A DNA stretch of 18,212 nucleotides, from assembly GCA_018713805.1 (NCBI GenBank), contig DVOF01000056.1, positions 1 through 18,212 on the forward strand, in the 5' to 3' direction. The notes beneath the pieces are model-generated. The model was given only the letters and a program-made list of their open reading frames with translations, had not been told where the DNA came from and ran no database searches. This document shows, piece after piece, positions 1 to 6,344 of the stretch. The translations under genes were made by a program, and so were the position numbers. The stretch is from Candidatus Aphodoplasma excrementigallinarum (GTDB lineage: Bacteria > Bacillota > Clostridia > UBA1381 > UMGS1253). Numbering within the stretch: the stretch's first letter is position 1; the number at the start of each line of letters is the position of its first letter.

Positions 1-2
1 GG

Positions 3-104
3 CCATACCGGCGCGTGCGTCGGACAAAAAAGGAGCTTGCCGCCGCGCGTGAGATGCTGGGCAATGGGCTTTCAGCCGCAGGAGGGGTGTGCCATGGAAG
101 TTGA
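3..104 (+). CDS. C-terminal end of an unidentified gene (partial)
   Basis: This frame is open from the window's left edge to a TGA at 102-104 and encodes 33 residues. It begins with a very basic, helix-prone stretch (RRVRRTKKELAAARE) that looks coding. It overlaps the start of the next gene by 11 bases, as is common in phage operons. Its position just before the packaging genes would suit a late regulator or a small DNA-binding protein, but too little is visible to assign a family. The alternative is that the frame is open by chance, because the 94-291 frame is also open back to the window edge. Confidence 0.35.
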   Translation, partial: PYRRVRRTKKELAAAREMLGNGLSAAGGVCHGS

Positions 105-291
105 CTATCGGATCAAAAATTGCGAGACATACGGCTACGCAGAGCCTTGGGAACAGGAGCCGTTTCTGCGGTGCAGCGTATGCGGCGGGGCAATCAACGC
201 AGGGGAAGACTATTACGAATTTTATGACGACCCCGTTTGCTGTGCGTGTGAATTTGACTATGTGCTGCGGCACTTTCACCGATATGGGTGA
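94..291 (+). CDS. Small Cys-rich protein, probable zinc-binding (65 aa)
   Basis: The ATG at 94 is chosen because a strong GGAGGGG ribosome binding site (81-87) lies about 6 bases upstream; the frame stays open further upstream without a comparable site. The 65-residue acidic, aromatic-rich protein has Cys27-x2-Cys30-Gly followed by Cys49-Cys50-x-Cys52, with a tyrosine-rich stretch between them. That spacing resembles the small zinc-ribbon or zinc-knuckle proteins often found among accessory phage genes. C27, C30 and two of the later cysteines are likely metal ligands. There is no signal peptide or membrane segment. The function is unknown; a role in binding nucleic acid or protein is only inference. 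It is the last gene before the gap that precedes the terminase genes. Confidence 0.75.
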   Translation: MEVDYRIKNCETYGYAEPWEQEPFLRCSVCGGAINAGEDYYEFYDDPVCCACEFDYVLRHFHRYG

Positions 292-334
292 CCGCTTGGG
301 TTATTTGATGGGCGTGGCTTTATTTTTTATCCGC

Positions 335-380
335 TTTAGGACAAGTTTTGCAAAAGATACATTATAAATTTTGTCCTAAA
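335..380. repeat. Perfect 10-bp inverted repeat with inner palindrome, upstream of terminase genes
   Basis: TTTAGGACAA at 335-344 is exactly complementary to TTGTCCTAAA at 371-380, with a 26-base AT-rich spacer. The spacer begins with the perfect palindrome TTTTGCAAAA (346-355) and contains TATAAA (363-368). The surrounding DNA is GC-rich, so this AT-rich symmetric patch stands out. It lies in the only sizeable gap (292-409) before the packaging and virion genes. It could be an operator over a late promoter, a terminase recognition region, or an RNA hairpin in the leader. No -35/-10 pair has ideal spacing: AGGACA (338-343) to TATAAA is 19 bases. The promoter reading is therefore tentative. 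Confidence 0.5.
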
Positions 381-409
381 CGATACCAAAGGCAAAGGAG
401 GTGCATGGT

Positions 410-826
410 ATGGAGGAAACGGTGCAGGCAGATACGCTTCAGACAGAACCGGGAAAAAGCGGCGGCACAGCGATGGATGCCGCGGCTGAAGAAGCGGCGG
501 ACACCTTTGCGAAAAACGGGAAGGCAATTGTAAAAAGCGGCATGTCGCTGGTGCTGGACCGGCTGCGGTTCGCCAAAAGGCATGAAGACCGCATAAGGGC
601 GGCAATCCGCCTGATCGACGATGCGCCCGAGCTTCGTACAGCACAAAAGAAGGAGCTGGTCGACACGCTCCAGCACGCCGCCGTCATGGACACGGGGAAG
701 GTACTGTCGCTTGTCACGGACGTATTGGAGCGGCTCGAGGAGATGCGTGCCGCAGGCAGCGGGGAAACGGAAGGCGGCGAGGTCGTTGTGAAGCTGGACA
801 AGCAGGTGGAAGAATGGGCCAAGTAG
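410..826 (+). CDS. Probable terminase small subunit or packaging-associated protein (138 aa)
   Basis: The ATG at 410 lies 7 bases after a perfect AGGAGG (397-402), so it is preferred to an in-frame GTG at 401 that overlaps that site. The protein has a polar Glu/Ala-rich N-terminus (to about residue 40). A basic helical region follows (about 50-75, RLRFAKRHEDRIRAAIRLI), then a long amphipathic helix with a charged tail. It overlaps the start of the large terminase by 13 bases, the usual place for the small subunit, which recognises phage DNA and hands it to the motor. I see no clear helix-turn-helix signature, so the role rests on position and on its small, helical, charged character. A different packaging accessory protein is possible. 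Confidence 0.72.
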   Translation: MEETVQADTLQTEPGKSGGTAMDAAAEEAADTFAKNGKAIVKSGMSLVLDRLRFAKRHEDRIRAAIRLIDDAPELRTAQKKELVDTLQHAAVMDTGKVLSLVTDVLERLEEMRAAGSGETEGGEVVVKLDKQVEEWAK

Positions 827-2172
827 GGGGGAGAGCGAAAAAGAGACGGATCACGCTCGGCGTTCCGCAGCCAAAGCAGGAGGAGTTTTTCTGTGCGACG
901 GAGCGGTTTATTGCCTATGGCGGCGCGCGCGGCGGCGGGAAGAGCTGGGCCGCCCGCACAAAGGCCGTCATGCTCGCGCTGGCGCACGACGGGATACAAA
1001 TCCTGCTCATGCGGCGCACGCTGGCAGCCCTGCGGGAAAACCACGTAATCCCGCTTTTGCGGCAGTTATACGACGCCGTCCCGTACAAGGCGTCCACACG
1101 GGAGTTCCTGTTCCCGAACGGGAGCCGGATTGTGCTGGGGTACTGTGCGGCAGAGGCGGATGTACTACAATACCAGGGGCAGGGCTACGACGTGATTTTT
1201 TTAGAGGAGGCGACCCAATTTACGGAATTTCAGTTCCAGGCACTCACAGAGTCGAACCGGTCGAGCGGGCTGTGCAGGACGGACTTCCGCCCGCGGATGT
1301 ATCTGACGTGCAATCCGGGCGGCGTGGGGCATGGGTGGGTGAAGCGGCTGTTCATAGACCGTAATTACCACGGGAGCGAAACGGCGGGCGACTACCGTTT
1401 TATCAAATCGCTCGTCTATGATAATCCGTACTTGTTACAGCATTCGCCTGACTATGTAAAAAATCTGGAAAACCTGCCGGAAACGCGGCGGAAGGCCATG
1501 CTCTATGGCGACTGGGACATCTTTGAAGGGCAGTATTTCAGCGAGTTTGACCGGAGCATCCACGTGGTCAGCCCATTCGAAATCCCGCGCGGCTGGCGGC
1601 GCTATATCAGTATCGACTATGGGCTTGACATGCTCGCCTGCCTGTGGATTGCCATGGATGAACAGGGGAAGGCCTACGTGTACAAGGAGTTGTACGAGAG
1701 CGGGCTGATTATTTCGGACGCGGCGCGGCGTATCGGCGAGGTGAATGGCAGCGACGAGATTGCCATGCGGTTTGCCCCGCCGGATTTGTGGAACCGGCGG
1801 CAGGAAACTGGGAAAAGCGCGGTGGATATTTTTTTGGAGCATGGACTCTATTTTTACAAGTCGGACAACAGCCGCGTGCAGGGGTGGTACGACCTGAAGG
1901 AATGGCTCAAACCGTACACGGACGAGATGGGGATACGTACGGCAAGGCTGACGATTTTCGAGAATTGCCGGAACCTGATCCGCACGCTTCCGGCGCTGCA
2001 ATTTGACCAGCGGAACCCGAACGATGTGGCGGGCGAACCGCATGAGCTGACGCACGCGCCGGACGCGCTCCGTGGCTTTGTCAGCTCCGACGCGGCACGG
2101 GCGTGGTGCGGCGGCATGCCAGACGAGCCGGATGATACCGGGTATACATCTTTTTTGGAATATGGGATATAG
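814..2172 (+). CDS. terL: Phage terminase large subunit (ATPase and nuclease)
   Basis: The packaging motor cuts concatemeric phage DNA and drives it into the prohead by ATP hydrolysis. The 452-residue protein has an N-terminal ATPase domain with Walker A GARGGGKS (37-44) and Walker B VIFLEE (127-132). A C-terminal RNase H-like nuclease domain follows, starting at ISIDYG with metal-binding D268 and ending with HAPDALRG, where D417 is the likely last metal ligand. The length is normal for the family. The ATG at 814 lies inside the preceding gene and overlaps it by 13 bases, suggesting translational coupling. Its own ribosome binding site (GGTGGA) is only moderate. The portal, its docking partner, is encoded two genes downstream. 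The assignment is secure. Confidence 0.97.
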   Translation: MGQVGGRAKKRRITLGVPQPKQEEFFCATERFIAYGGARGGGKSWAARTKAVMLALAHDGIQILLMRRTLAALRENHVIPLLRQLYDAVPYKASTREFLFPNGSRIVLGYCAAEADVLQYQGQGYDVIFLEEATQFTEFQFQALTESNRSSGLCRTDFRPRMYLTCNPGGVGHGWVKRLFIDRNYHGSETAGDYRFIKSLVYDNPYLLQHSPDYVKNLENLPETRRKAMLYGDWDIFEGQYFSEFDRSIHVVSPFEIPRGWRRYISIDYGLDMLACLWIAMDEQGKAYVYKELYESGLIISDAARRIGEVNGSDEIAMRFAPPDLWNRRQETGKSAVDIFLEHGLYFYKSDNSRVQGWYDLKEWLKPYTDEMGIRTARLTIFENCRNLIRTLPALQFDQRNPNDVAGEPHELTHAPDALRGFVSSDAARAWCGGMPDEPDDTGYTSFLEYGI

Positions 2173-2196
2173 CAAACGGTGAAAGGGGGGAGAGAA

Positions 2197-2421
2197 ATGG
2201 AATGTGCAATTTTTGCCATGGCAGGCGTCGCTTTGGGTGCGGCTGTGGCGCTTGCCGCCCGGGCAGACCTGTCCGGCCTGCTTAGAAAGCACAGGCGCAG
2301 GCATAAACCTGAAAAGGCGGAGCTGCCGGCCGGCCAGGCAAAGACCGAGGAAGAGCTGATGCAGCAATGGGAAAACCTGCTCCGCTACAGCGGAGGAAAC
2401 GAGGAGGAGGCGCGCGGATAA
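2197..2421 (+). CDS. Small single-span membrane protein (74 aa)
   Basis: The ATG at 2197 follows an AAGGGGGGAG ribosome binding site (2183-2192). An in-frame ATG at 2179 is rejected because it lies ahead of that site. The protein opens with an alanine-rich hydrophobic helix (about residues 3-23, AIFAMAGVALGAAVALAA) that could cross the membrane once. A basic stretch (RKHRRRHK) would remain in the cytoplasm by the positive-inside rule. The acidic C-terminus contains a short helix, EEELMQQWENLLRYSG. It lies between the terminase and portal genes, where such small proteins occur in related clostridial prophages. A structural or assembly role is possible but unproven, and no enzymatic motif is present. 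Confidence 0.72.
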   Translation: MECAIFAMAGVALGAAVALAARADLSGLLRKHRRRHKPEKAELPAGQAKTEEELMQQWENLLRYSGGNEEEARG

Positions 2422-2427
2422 GCGCGC
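2410..2427 (+). other. Stem-loop over a stop codon, before the portal gene
   Basis: GCGCGC (2410-2415) and GCGCGC (2422-2427) can form a 6-bp stem with the loop GGATAA, which contains the TAA stop of the 74-aa membrane protein gene. There is no U-tract, so it is not a classical terminator. It lies 20 bases before the portal start and just upstream of that gene's AGGAGGTGA ribosome binding site. Chance pairing in GC-rich DNA is possible. Confidence 0.3.
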
Positions 2428-2447
2428 AGCATGACAGGAGGTGACGC

Positions 2448-3968
2448 ATGGTGGAATCACCAAACACGCTTACGCCGGGCGGCATTTATGAGGAGTATCA
2501 AAACGGCGTGTCGTACAACTACAATATTGACCTTTACGACAAGGTCAGAAGGAACGAAAACTTTTTTATCGGAAACCAGTGGGAGGGCGTGGACGCGCCG
2601 GACTTGGATAAGCCGGTGTTCAATGTCCTAAAACGGGTGTGTAACCTGTTTATCTCCCAGATTGTATCCGACGACATCACAGCAAGCGCCAGTACATTCA
2701 CCAATAAGCCGGGCAGCGAGGAGGCCATGGCGGTGGTGGGGCGCGAGATTGAACGCGCAATCGAGTACAGCCGCGTCAAGCAGAAAAACCGCGAGGTGCT
2801 GCGCAACGCCTGCGTGGACGGGGACGGCTGCGTGTACGCGTACTTTGATTCTGCGGCGAAAACGGGCCAGCTTGCCCGCGGGCTGATTGGCCTTGAAGTG
2901 ATCGACAACACGAATGTCATCTTTTCCAACACGGCAACGCCGGACGTACAGGCGCAGGGGCATATCATCCTCGTTCTGCGCCGGAAGCTGGACGAGGCAA
3001 TCGCAGAGGCGCGTTGCAACGGCGTGCCGGAGGACGAAATCGCAAGGCTGCGCCCGGACACGGAGAGCGACCTCGACGACTTGCGGGACGACTGTGTGAC
3101 GGTGCTGATCCGGTTCTGGAAAGAACAGGATCGCGTATACTGCGCGAAATCGACGCGCGACGTATTCATTAAGCCGCCATTTGACACGGGGCTGACGCTC
3201 TATCCGGTCGCATACATGAACTGGGAGCGTATCAAAAACAGCTATCATGGGCAGGCGGCGATCACCGAGCTTTTGCCGAACCAGATTTTCATCAACAAGT
3301 GCTACGCAATGGGGATGGACTATGTCAAAAAGCTTGCATTTCCAAAGCTCATCTACGATAAGAACCGCTTCCCGAACGGTTTCTCCAACAAAATCGGCGA
3401 GGCAATCAAAATTGAGGGCAATGTAAACGACGCGATTGCGACTGCGTTTAAAATGCCCGATATGAGCGGCGCGGTGATGGAGCTTGTCGAAAAGACCATG
3501 CTCTACACGAAGGAATACATGGGCGCGACGGACGCATCACTCGGCAATGTAAGGGCGGACAATGCCTCGGCGATTATCGCCCTGCAAAAGGCGAGCGGCG
3601 CGCCGCTGGAGCTGGTACGCCAGACGTTCTACCAGTTCGTTGAGGACTATGTGCGTATTTTTGTTGATATGATGCGGGCGTATTACGGCGTACGCGAGGT
3701 GAGCGGCGCGGATGGCGCGCGGACATTGTTCGACTTTGGCACGCTGAAGGACTACGACATGGACCTCAACGTCAACGTCGGCGCGAGCGCGTACTGGTCC
3801 GAGATTATGCAGGTGCAGACGGCGGACAACCTGTTTTTGCGCGGCATCATAAAGGATCCGGAGCTGTACCTGAACTCCATCCCGGACGCGTATATCCGAA
3901 ACAAGCAGAAGATTATACAGTCGCTGCGCGAGGAAGCCGGAACCCAGAGCGCCGGCGCGGCGGTATAA
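2448..3968 (+). CDS. Phage portal protein
   Basis: The dodecameric ring at the capsid vertex through which DNA enters and leaves, docking the terminase and the tail connector. The 506-residue protein begins with the helical opening typical of Firmicute short-tail-type portals: an IDLYDKVRRNENFFIGNQWEG segment shortly after the start, then PVFNVLKRV. A conserved central block follows (about 255-320, with LPNQIFINKCYAMGMDYVKKL), then a long helical crown region. The start is fixed by a strong AGGAGGTGA ribosome binding site just upstream of the ATG. It lies between terminase and scaffold genes, as expected. The Ala/Gly-rich end is unremarkable. The assignment is secure, although the exact portal subfamily would need a profile search. 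Confidence 0.93.
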   Translation: MVESPNTLTPGGIYEEYQNGVSYNYNIDLYDKVRRNENFFIGNQWEGVDAPDLDKPVFNVLKRVCNLFISQIVSDDITASASTFTNKPGSEEAMAVVGREIERAIEYSRVKQKNREVLRNACVDGDGCVYAYFDSAAKTGQLARGLIGLEVIDNTNVIFSNTATPDVQAQGHIILVLRRKLDEAIAEARCNGVPEDEIARLRPDTESDLDDLRDDCVTVLIRFWKEQDRVYCAKSTRDVFIKPPFDTGLTLYPVAYMNWERIKNSYHGQAAITELLPNQIFINKCYAMGMDYVKKLAFPKLIYDKNRFPNGFSNKIGEAIKIEGNVNDAIATAFKMPDMSGAVMELVEKTMLYTKEYMGATDASLGNVRADNASAIIALQKASGAPLELVRQTFYQFVEDYVRIFVDMMRAYYGVREVSGADGARTLFDFGTLKDYDMDLNVNVGASAYWSEIMQVQTADNLFLRGIIKDPELYLNSIPDAYIRNKQKIIQSLREEAGTQSAGAAV

Positions 3969-4003
3969 AACAGAACTGATATATTTAGAAAGGAGCGTTT
4001 TCG

Positions 4004-4801
4004 ATGTTTGATACAACCAATCAGACCGAAACCTTACATACAACGGCGGCAGAAGGCGACTACAGCGCGATATTCGACGAGCTGATGCAGGAGGACAATC
4101 CCGCACTGGCAGCAACGGAGCAGAGCGGCGCAGACGCAGCGGACGATTCCGGTTCCACGGCGGAGGAAGATATCTTCTCCGATTATGCGGAACAGTCCGG
4201 AAACCAGCCGGACACGGAGGACGACGGCCGCTACCGGGTTGTTTACAACGGCAAGGAGATGTACTTGACCCTGGATGAGCTGAAAACCAACGCGCAAAAG
4301 GGGCTCAACTACGACCATGTCAAGCAGGAGTACGATATTCTGCGCGCGCAGCCCGGCGCGCAGGCGGTGCTGAAGGACGCGCGGAAAAGCGGCCTCAGCG
4401 CGGAGGCGTACCTTGTAGAGCAAAAACGGCAGCAAAAGCGCAGCCGGATTGCACATCTGGTTCGGCGCGGTATCCGGGAAAAGGACGCGCAGTACATGAC
4501 CGATCTGGAAGACCGGATTGAGGCGGAACGCGTGCGGGAGGAGCGGAAAAAACCATTCTACGACTTCGTCCGCACATATCCGGACGTTGACCCTGGCAGT
4601 ATCCCGCCGCGGGCGTGGAAGCTGTACCGGGGCGGCATGGACCTGATTTCCGCGTATGCAATGTGCGAAAACGAACGGCTGCGCGCAGATGTCCTGCGGG
4701 AGCGGCAAAACGCCGACAGCCGGACACGGAGTGCAGGAAGCGCGATTAGCAGCGCGCCTGTGGAAGCGCCGGACCCGTTTTTGGAGGGGTTGATGGGCTG
4801 A
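4004..4801 (+). CDS. Probable capsid scaffolding protein
   Basis: Scaffold proteins template prohead assembly and then leave before DNA packaging. The 265-residue protein is highly charged and low in hydrophobics. Residues 1-80 are acidic and probably disordered. Residues 80-115 (YNGKEMYLTLDELKTNAQKG) form a recognisable compact block seen in scaffold-position proteins of related phages. Residues 130-190 are a basic, coiled-coil-like helix (KRQQKRSRIAHLVRRG onward), and a short C-terminal tail ends in DPFLEGLMG. It lies exactly between portal and capsid genes. There is no serine-protease motif, so this is not a protease-scaffold fusion. The start follows AAAGGAG with good spacing. Identity rests on composition and position more than on sequence family. 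Confidence 0.82.
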   Translation: MFDTTNQTETLHTTAAEGDYSAIFDELMQEDNPALAATEQSGADAADDSGSTAEEDIFSDYAEQSGNQPDTEDDGRYRVVYNGKEMYLTLDELKTNAQKGLNYDHVKQEYDILRAQPGAQAVLKDARKSGLSAEAYLVEQKRQQKRSRIAHLVRRGIREKDAQYMTDLEDRIEAERVREERKKPFYDFVRTYPDVDPGSIPPRAWKLYRGGMDLISAYAMCENERLRADVLRERQNADSRTRSAGSAISSAPVEAPDPFLEGLMG

Positions 4802-4852
4802 GGCCCGCCCCGAAGCAAAATTTTGGATTCACAAGACAGGAGGAAATGAAGC

Positions 4853-5896
4853 ATGGCAATCAATTTAGCGGCAAAATATTCAGACAAAATCGCAGGGATG
4901 TATACGGTTGGCTCGCTTGTAGCGGACAAAACATCGAAGGAGTGGGACTTTTCGGGCGTAAAGACGGTCAAAATTTATACGCCGCAGACGGTAGAGCCGG
5001 TCGACTATACGCGCGACGGCGTAAACCGCTTCGGCACGCCGGTGGAAATGGCGGATACCGTACAGGAGCTAACCATGACGCAGGACAAGAGCTACTCCAT
5101 CATCATTGACAAGGGGAACAACAACGAGCAGATGCTGGTGAAAAACGCAGGCAAGATGCTCAAGCTGCAAACGAATGAAAAGGTTGTGCCCATGGTGGAC
5201 AAGTATGCGCTTTCGCGCTATTGCGCGCTGGCGGGGACGGTCGCAGGCGTTACGAAGCCGACCAAAACGACGATTATCGCCGACATCGGCGAGGCGTGCA
5301 AGGTGCTCGACGACGCATGCGTACCGCAGGGGAACCGCTATTTGTATGTAACGGGCGAGATGTACAGCCTGATCCGCCAGTCGACGGAGTTTTTGGGCCT
5401 GGAGTCGCTCGGGACGCAGGCGCTGGCAAAGGGCATTGTGGGCGACGTGTTCGGCGCAAAGATCGTAAAGGTTCCGGCCAGCTATCTGCCGGAGGGGGTA
5501 TACTTCCTCTTGGCGCATAAGGACGCCGTCATCCTTCCGTACAAAATCCGCGACGCGAAGGTACACCAGGACCCGCCGGGAATCAGCGGCGCGCTCCTGG
5601 AGGGACGCAACAACTACGACGCGTTCGTCATCGGCGCAAGATGTATGGGCGTTTATGCGGCGGTTGCGCAGGATAAGGTAGTTGCAACGCCGTCCGTGAG
5701 CATGAGCTCCAACACGGCGACCGTGACATGTACGACCGACGACGCGGAAATCTTCTACACCATTGACGGGACAGACCCGCGCTACAGCGAAAACACAGAG
5801 AAGTATGCGTCGGCTGTGACGGTTCCGGAGGGACAGAAAATCCGCGCCTATGCGGTCAAAGATGGGATGTTTACCTCTGCTGTTGCGGAGGGCTAA
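4853..5896 (+). CDS. Major capsid protein with C-terminal Ig-like domain
   Basis: The main shell subunit, of a capsid type common in Firmicute prophages and expected to have the HK97 fold. Residues 1-272 are the coat domain: the opening MAINLAAKYSDKI, then GVKTVKIYTPQTV, VQELTMTQDKSYSI and IDKGN are characteristic. Residues 274-347 are an added beta-rich module with IFYTIDGTDPRYS and KIRAYAVKDG, which resembles the chitobiase/beta-hexosaminidase C-terminal (CHB_HEX_C) type of Ig-like fold. It probably decorates the capsid surface. No protease gene is nearby, so maturation probably occurs without prohead proteolysis. A terminator follows immediately, fitting a need for many capsid copies. The ATG at 4853 follows AGGAGG at 4840-4845. 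Confidence 0.94.
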   Translation: MAINLAAKYSDKIAGMYTVGSLVADKTSKEWDFSGVKTVKIYTPQTVEPVDYTRDGVNRFGTPVEMADTVQELTMTQDKSYSIIIDKGNNNEQMLVKNAGKMLKLQTNEKVVPMVDKYALSRYCALAGTVAGVTKPTKTTIIADIGEACKVLDDACVPQGNRYLYVTGEMYSLIRQSTEFLGLESLGTQALAKGIVGDVFGAKIVKVPASYLPEGVYFLLAHKDAVILPYKIRDAKVHQDPPGISGALLEGRNNYDAFVIGARCMGVYAAVAQDKVVATPSVSMSSNTATVTCTTDDAEIFYTIDGTDPRYSENTEKYASAVTVPEGQKIRAYAVKDGMFTSAVAEG

Positions 5897-5904
5897 AGCG
5901 CAGG

Positions 5905-5940
5905 AAAGGGACGGGCATACCGCCCGCCCCTTTTTCCTTT
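5905..5940 (+). terminator. Rho-independent terminator after the capsid gene
   Basis: AAAGGGACGGGC (5905-5916) pairs with GCCCGCCCCTTT (5922-5933) with a single A-C mismatch and the 5-base loop ATACC. The U-rich stretch TTTTTCCTTT runs from 5931 to 5940. It begins eight bases after the capsid stop and ends before the ribosome binding site of the connector gene. It probably reduces rather than abolishes read-through, because the downstream virion genes show no obvious promoter of their own. Confidence 0.8.
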
Positions 5941-5958
5941 CTTACGGAGGTGACAGGT

Positions 5959-6330
5959 TTGAAAGTAAGCGAACTTTTTAGGCGGTCGCTGGCGCTGCTC
6001 AACGAGGATGAAAGCCGGGCGCGTGTGTTTAAACGCAACTGCATCCCGCTTGTCAACCAGCTTTTGGCGCAGTGCCTTTCCACAGAAAATGCAATCCGGG
6101 AGGCGGACGGCCGCCCGGCGCTCAAGACGGCGGAAACGGTGGAAGGCTTCGACGATACTGTGCCGTACGACGAAAATTTTGTGAGCGGCTGTATGCCGTA
6201 TGGGCTGGCGGCGCTGCTCTGTGCGGACGAAGACCGCTCGATGGCAAACGCCATGAGCGCGCAGTTTGAGGATTTGAAAAAGACCTATCAGCATGTAAAC
6301 TATGAAGCGATCCGCAACTATTACAGGTAA
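5959..6330 (+). CDS. Probable head-tail connector protein (123 aa)
   Basis: A small protein between the capsid and the large tail gene, the normal place for the head-completion or adaptor ring that joins portal to tail. The TTG at 5959 is preferred because GGAGG (5946-5950) lies 8 bases upstream; an in-frame GTG at 5950 overlaps that site. It is mainly alpha-helical: N-terminal helices with LFRRSLALLNED and IPLVNQLLAQCLS, a central segment YDENFVSGCMPYGLAALLCADED, and a C-terminal helix ending in NYYR. This helical layout matches short connector proteins of the gp4/gp6 type in general form. No catalytic motif is seen. The role is inferred from size, helical content and gene order. Confidence 0.72.
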   Translation: MKVSELFRRSLALLNEDESRARVFKRNCIPLVNQLLAQCLSTENAIREADGRPALKTAETVEGFDDTVPYDENFVSGCMPYGLAALLCADEDRSMANAMSAQFEDLKKTYQHVNYEAIRNYYR

Positions 6331-6344
6331 AGGAGGGACAGGAC

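Noticed and set aside
439..1044. 201-codon - strand frame opposite the small-terminase-position gene
   Set aside because: It is antisense to two well-supported genes, Ser/Arg-rich, and has no supporting ribosome binding site or family match.
1435..2463. 342-codon open frame on the - strand across the terminase gene
   Set aside because: It lies fully opposite terL and the next gene, has low-complexity Arg/Pro/His composition and no motif. It is a by-product of GC-rich codon use on the other strand.
4816..4825. Palindrome CAAAATTTTG before the capsid gene
   Set aside because: A short AT palindrome in an intergenic gap with no accompanying promoter or repeat; it is likely chance.
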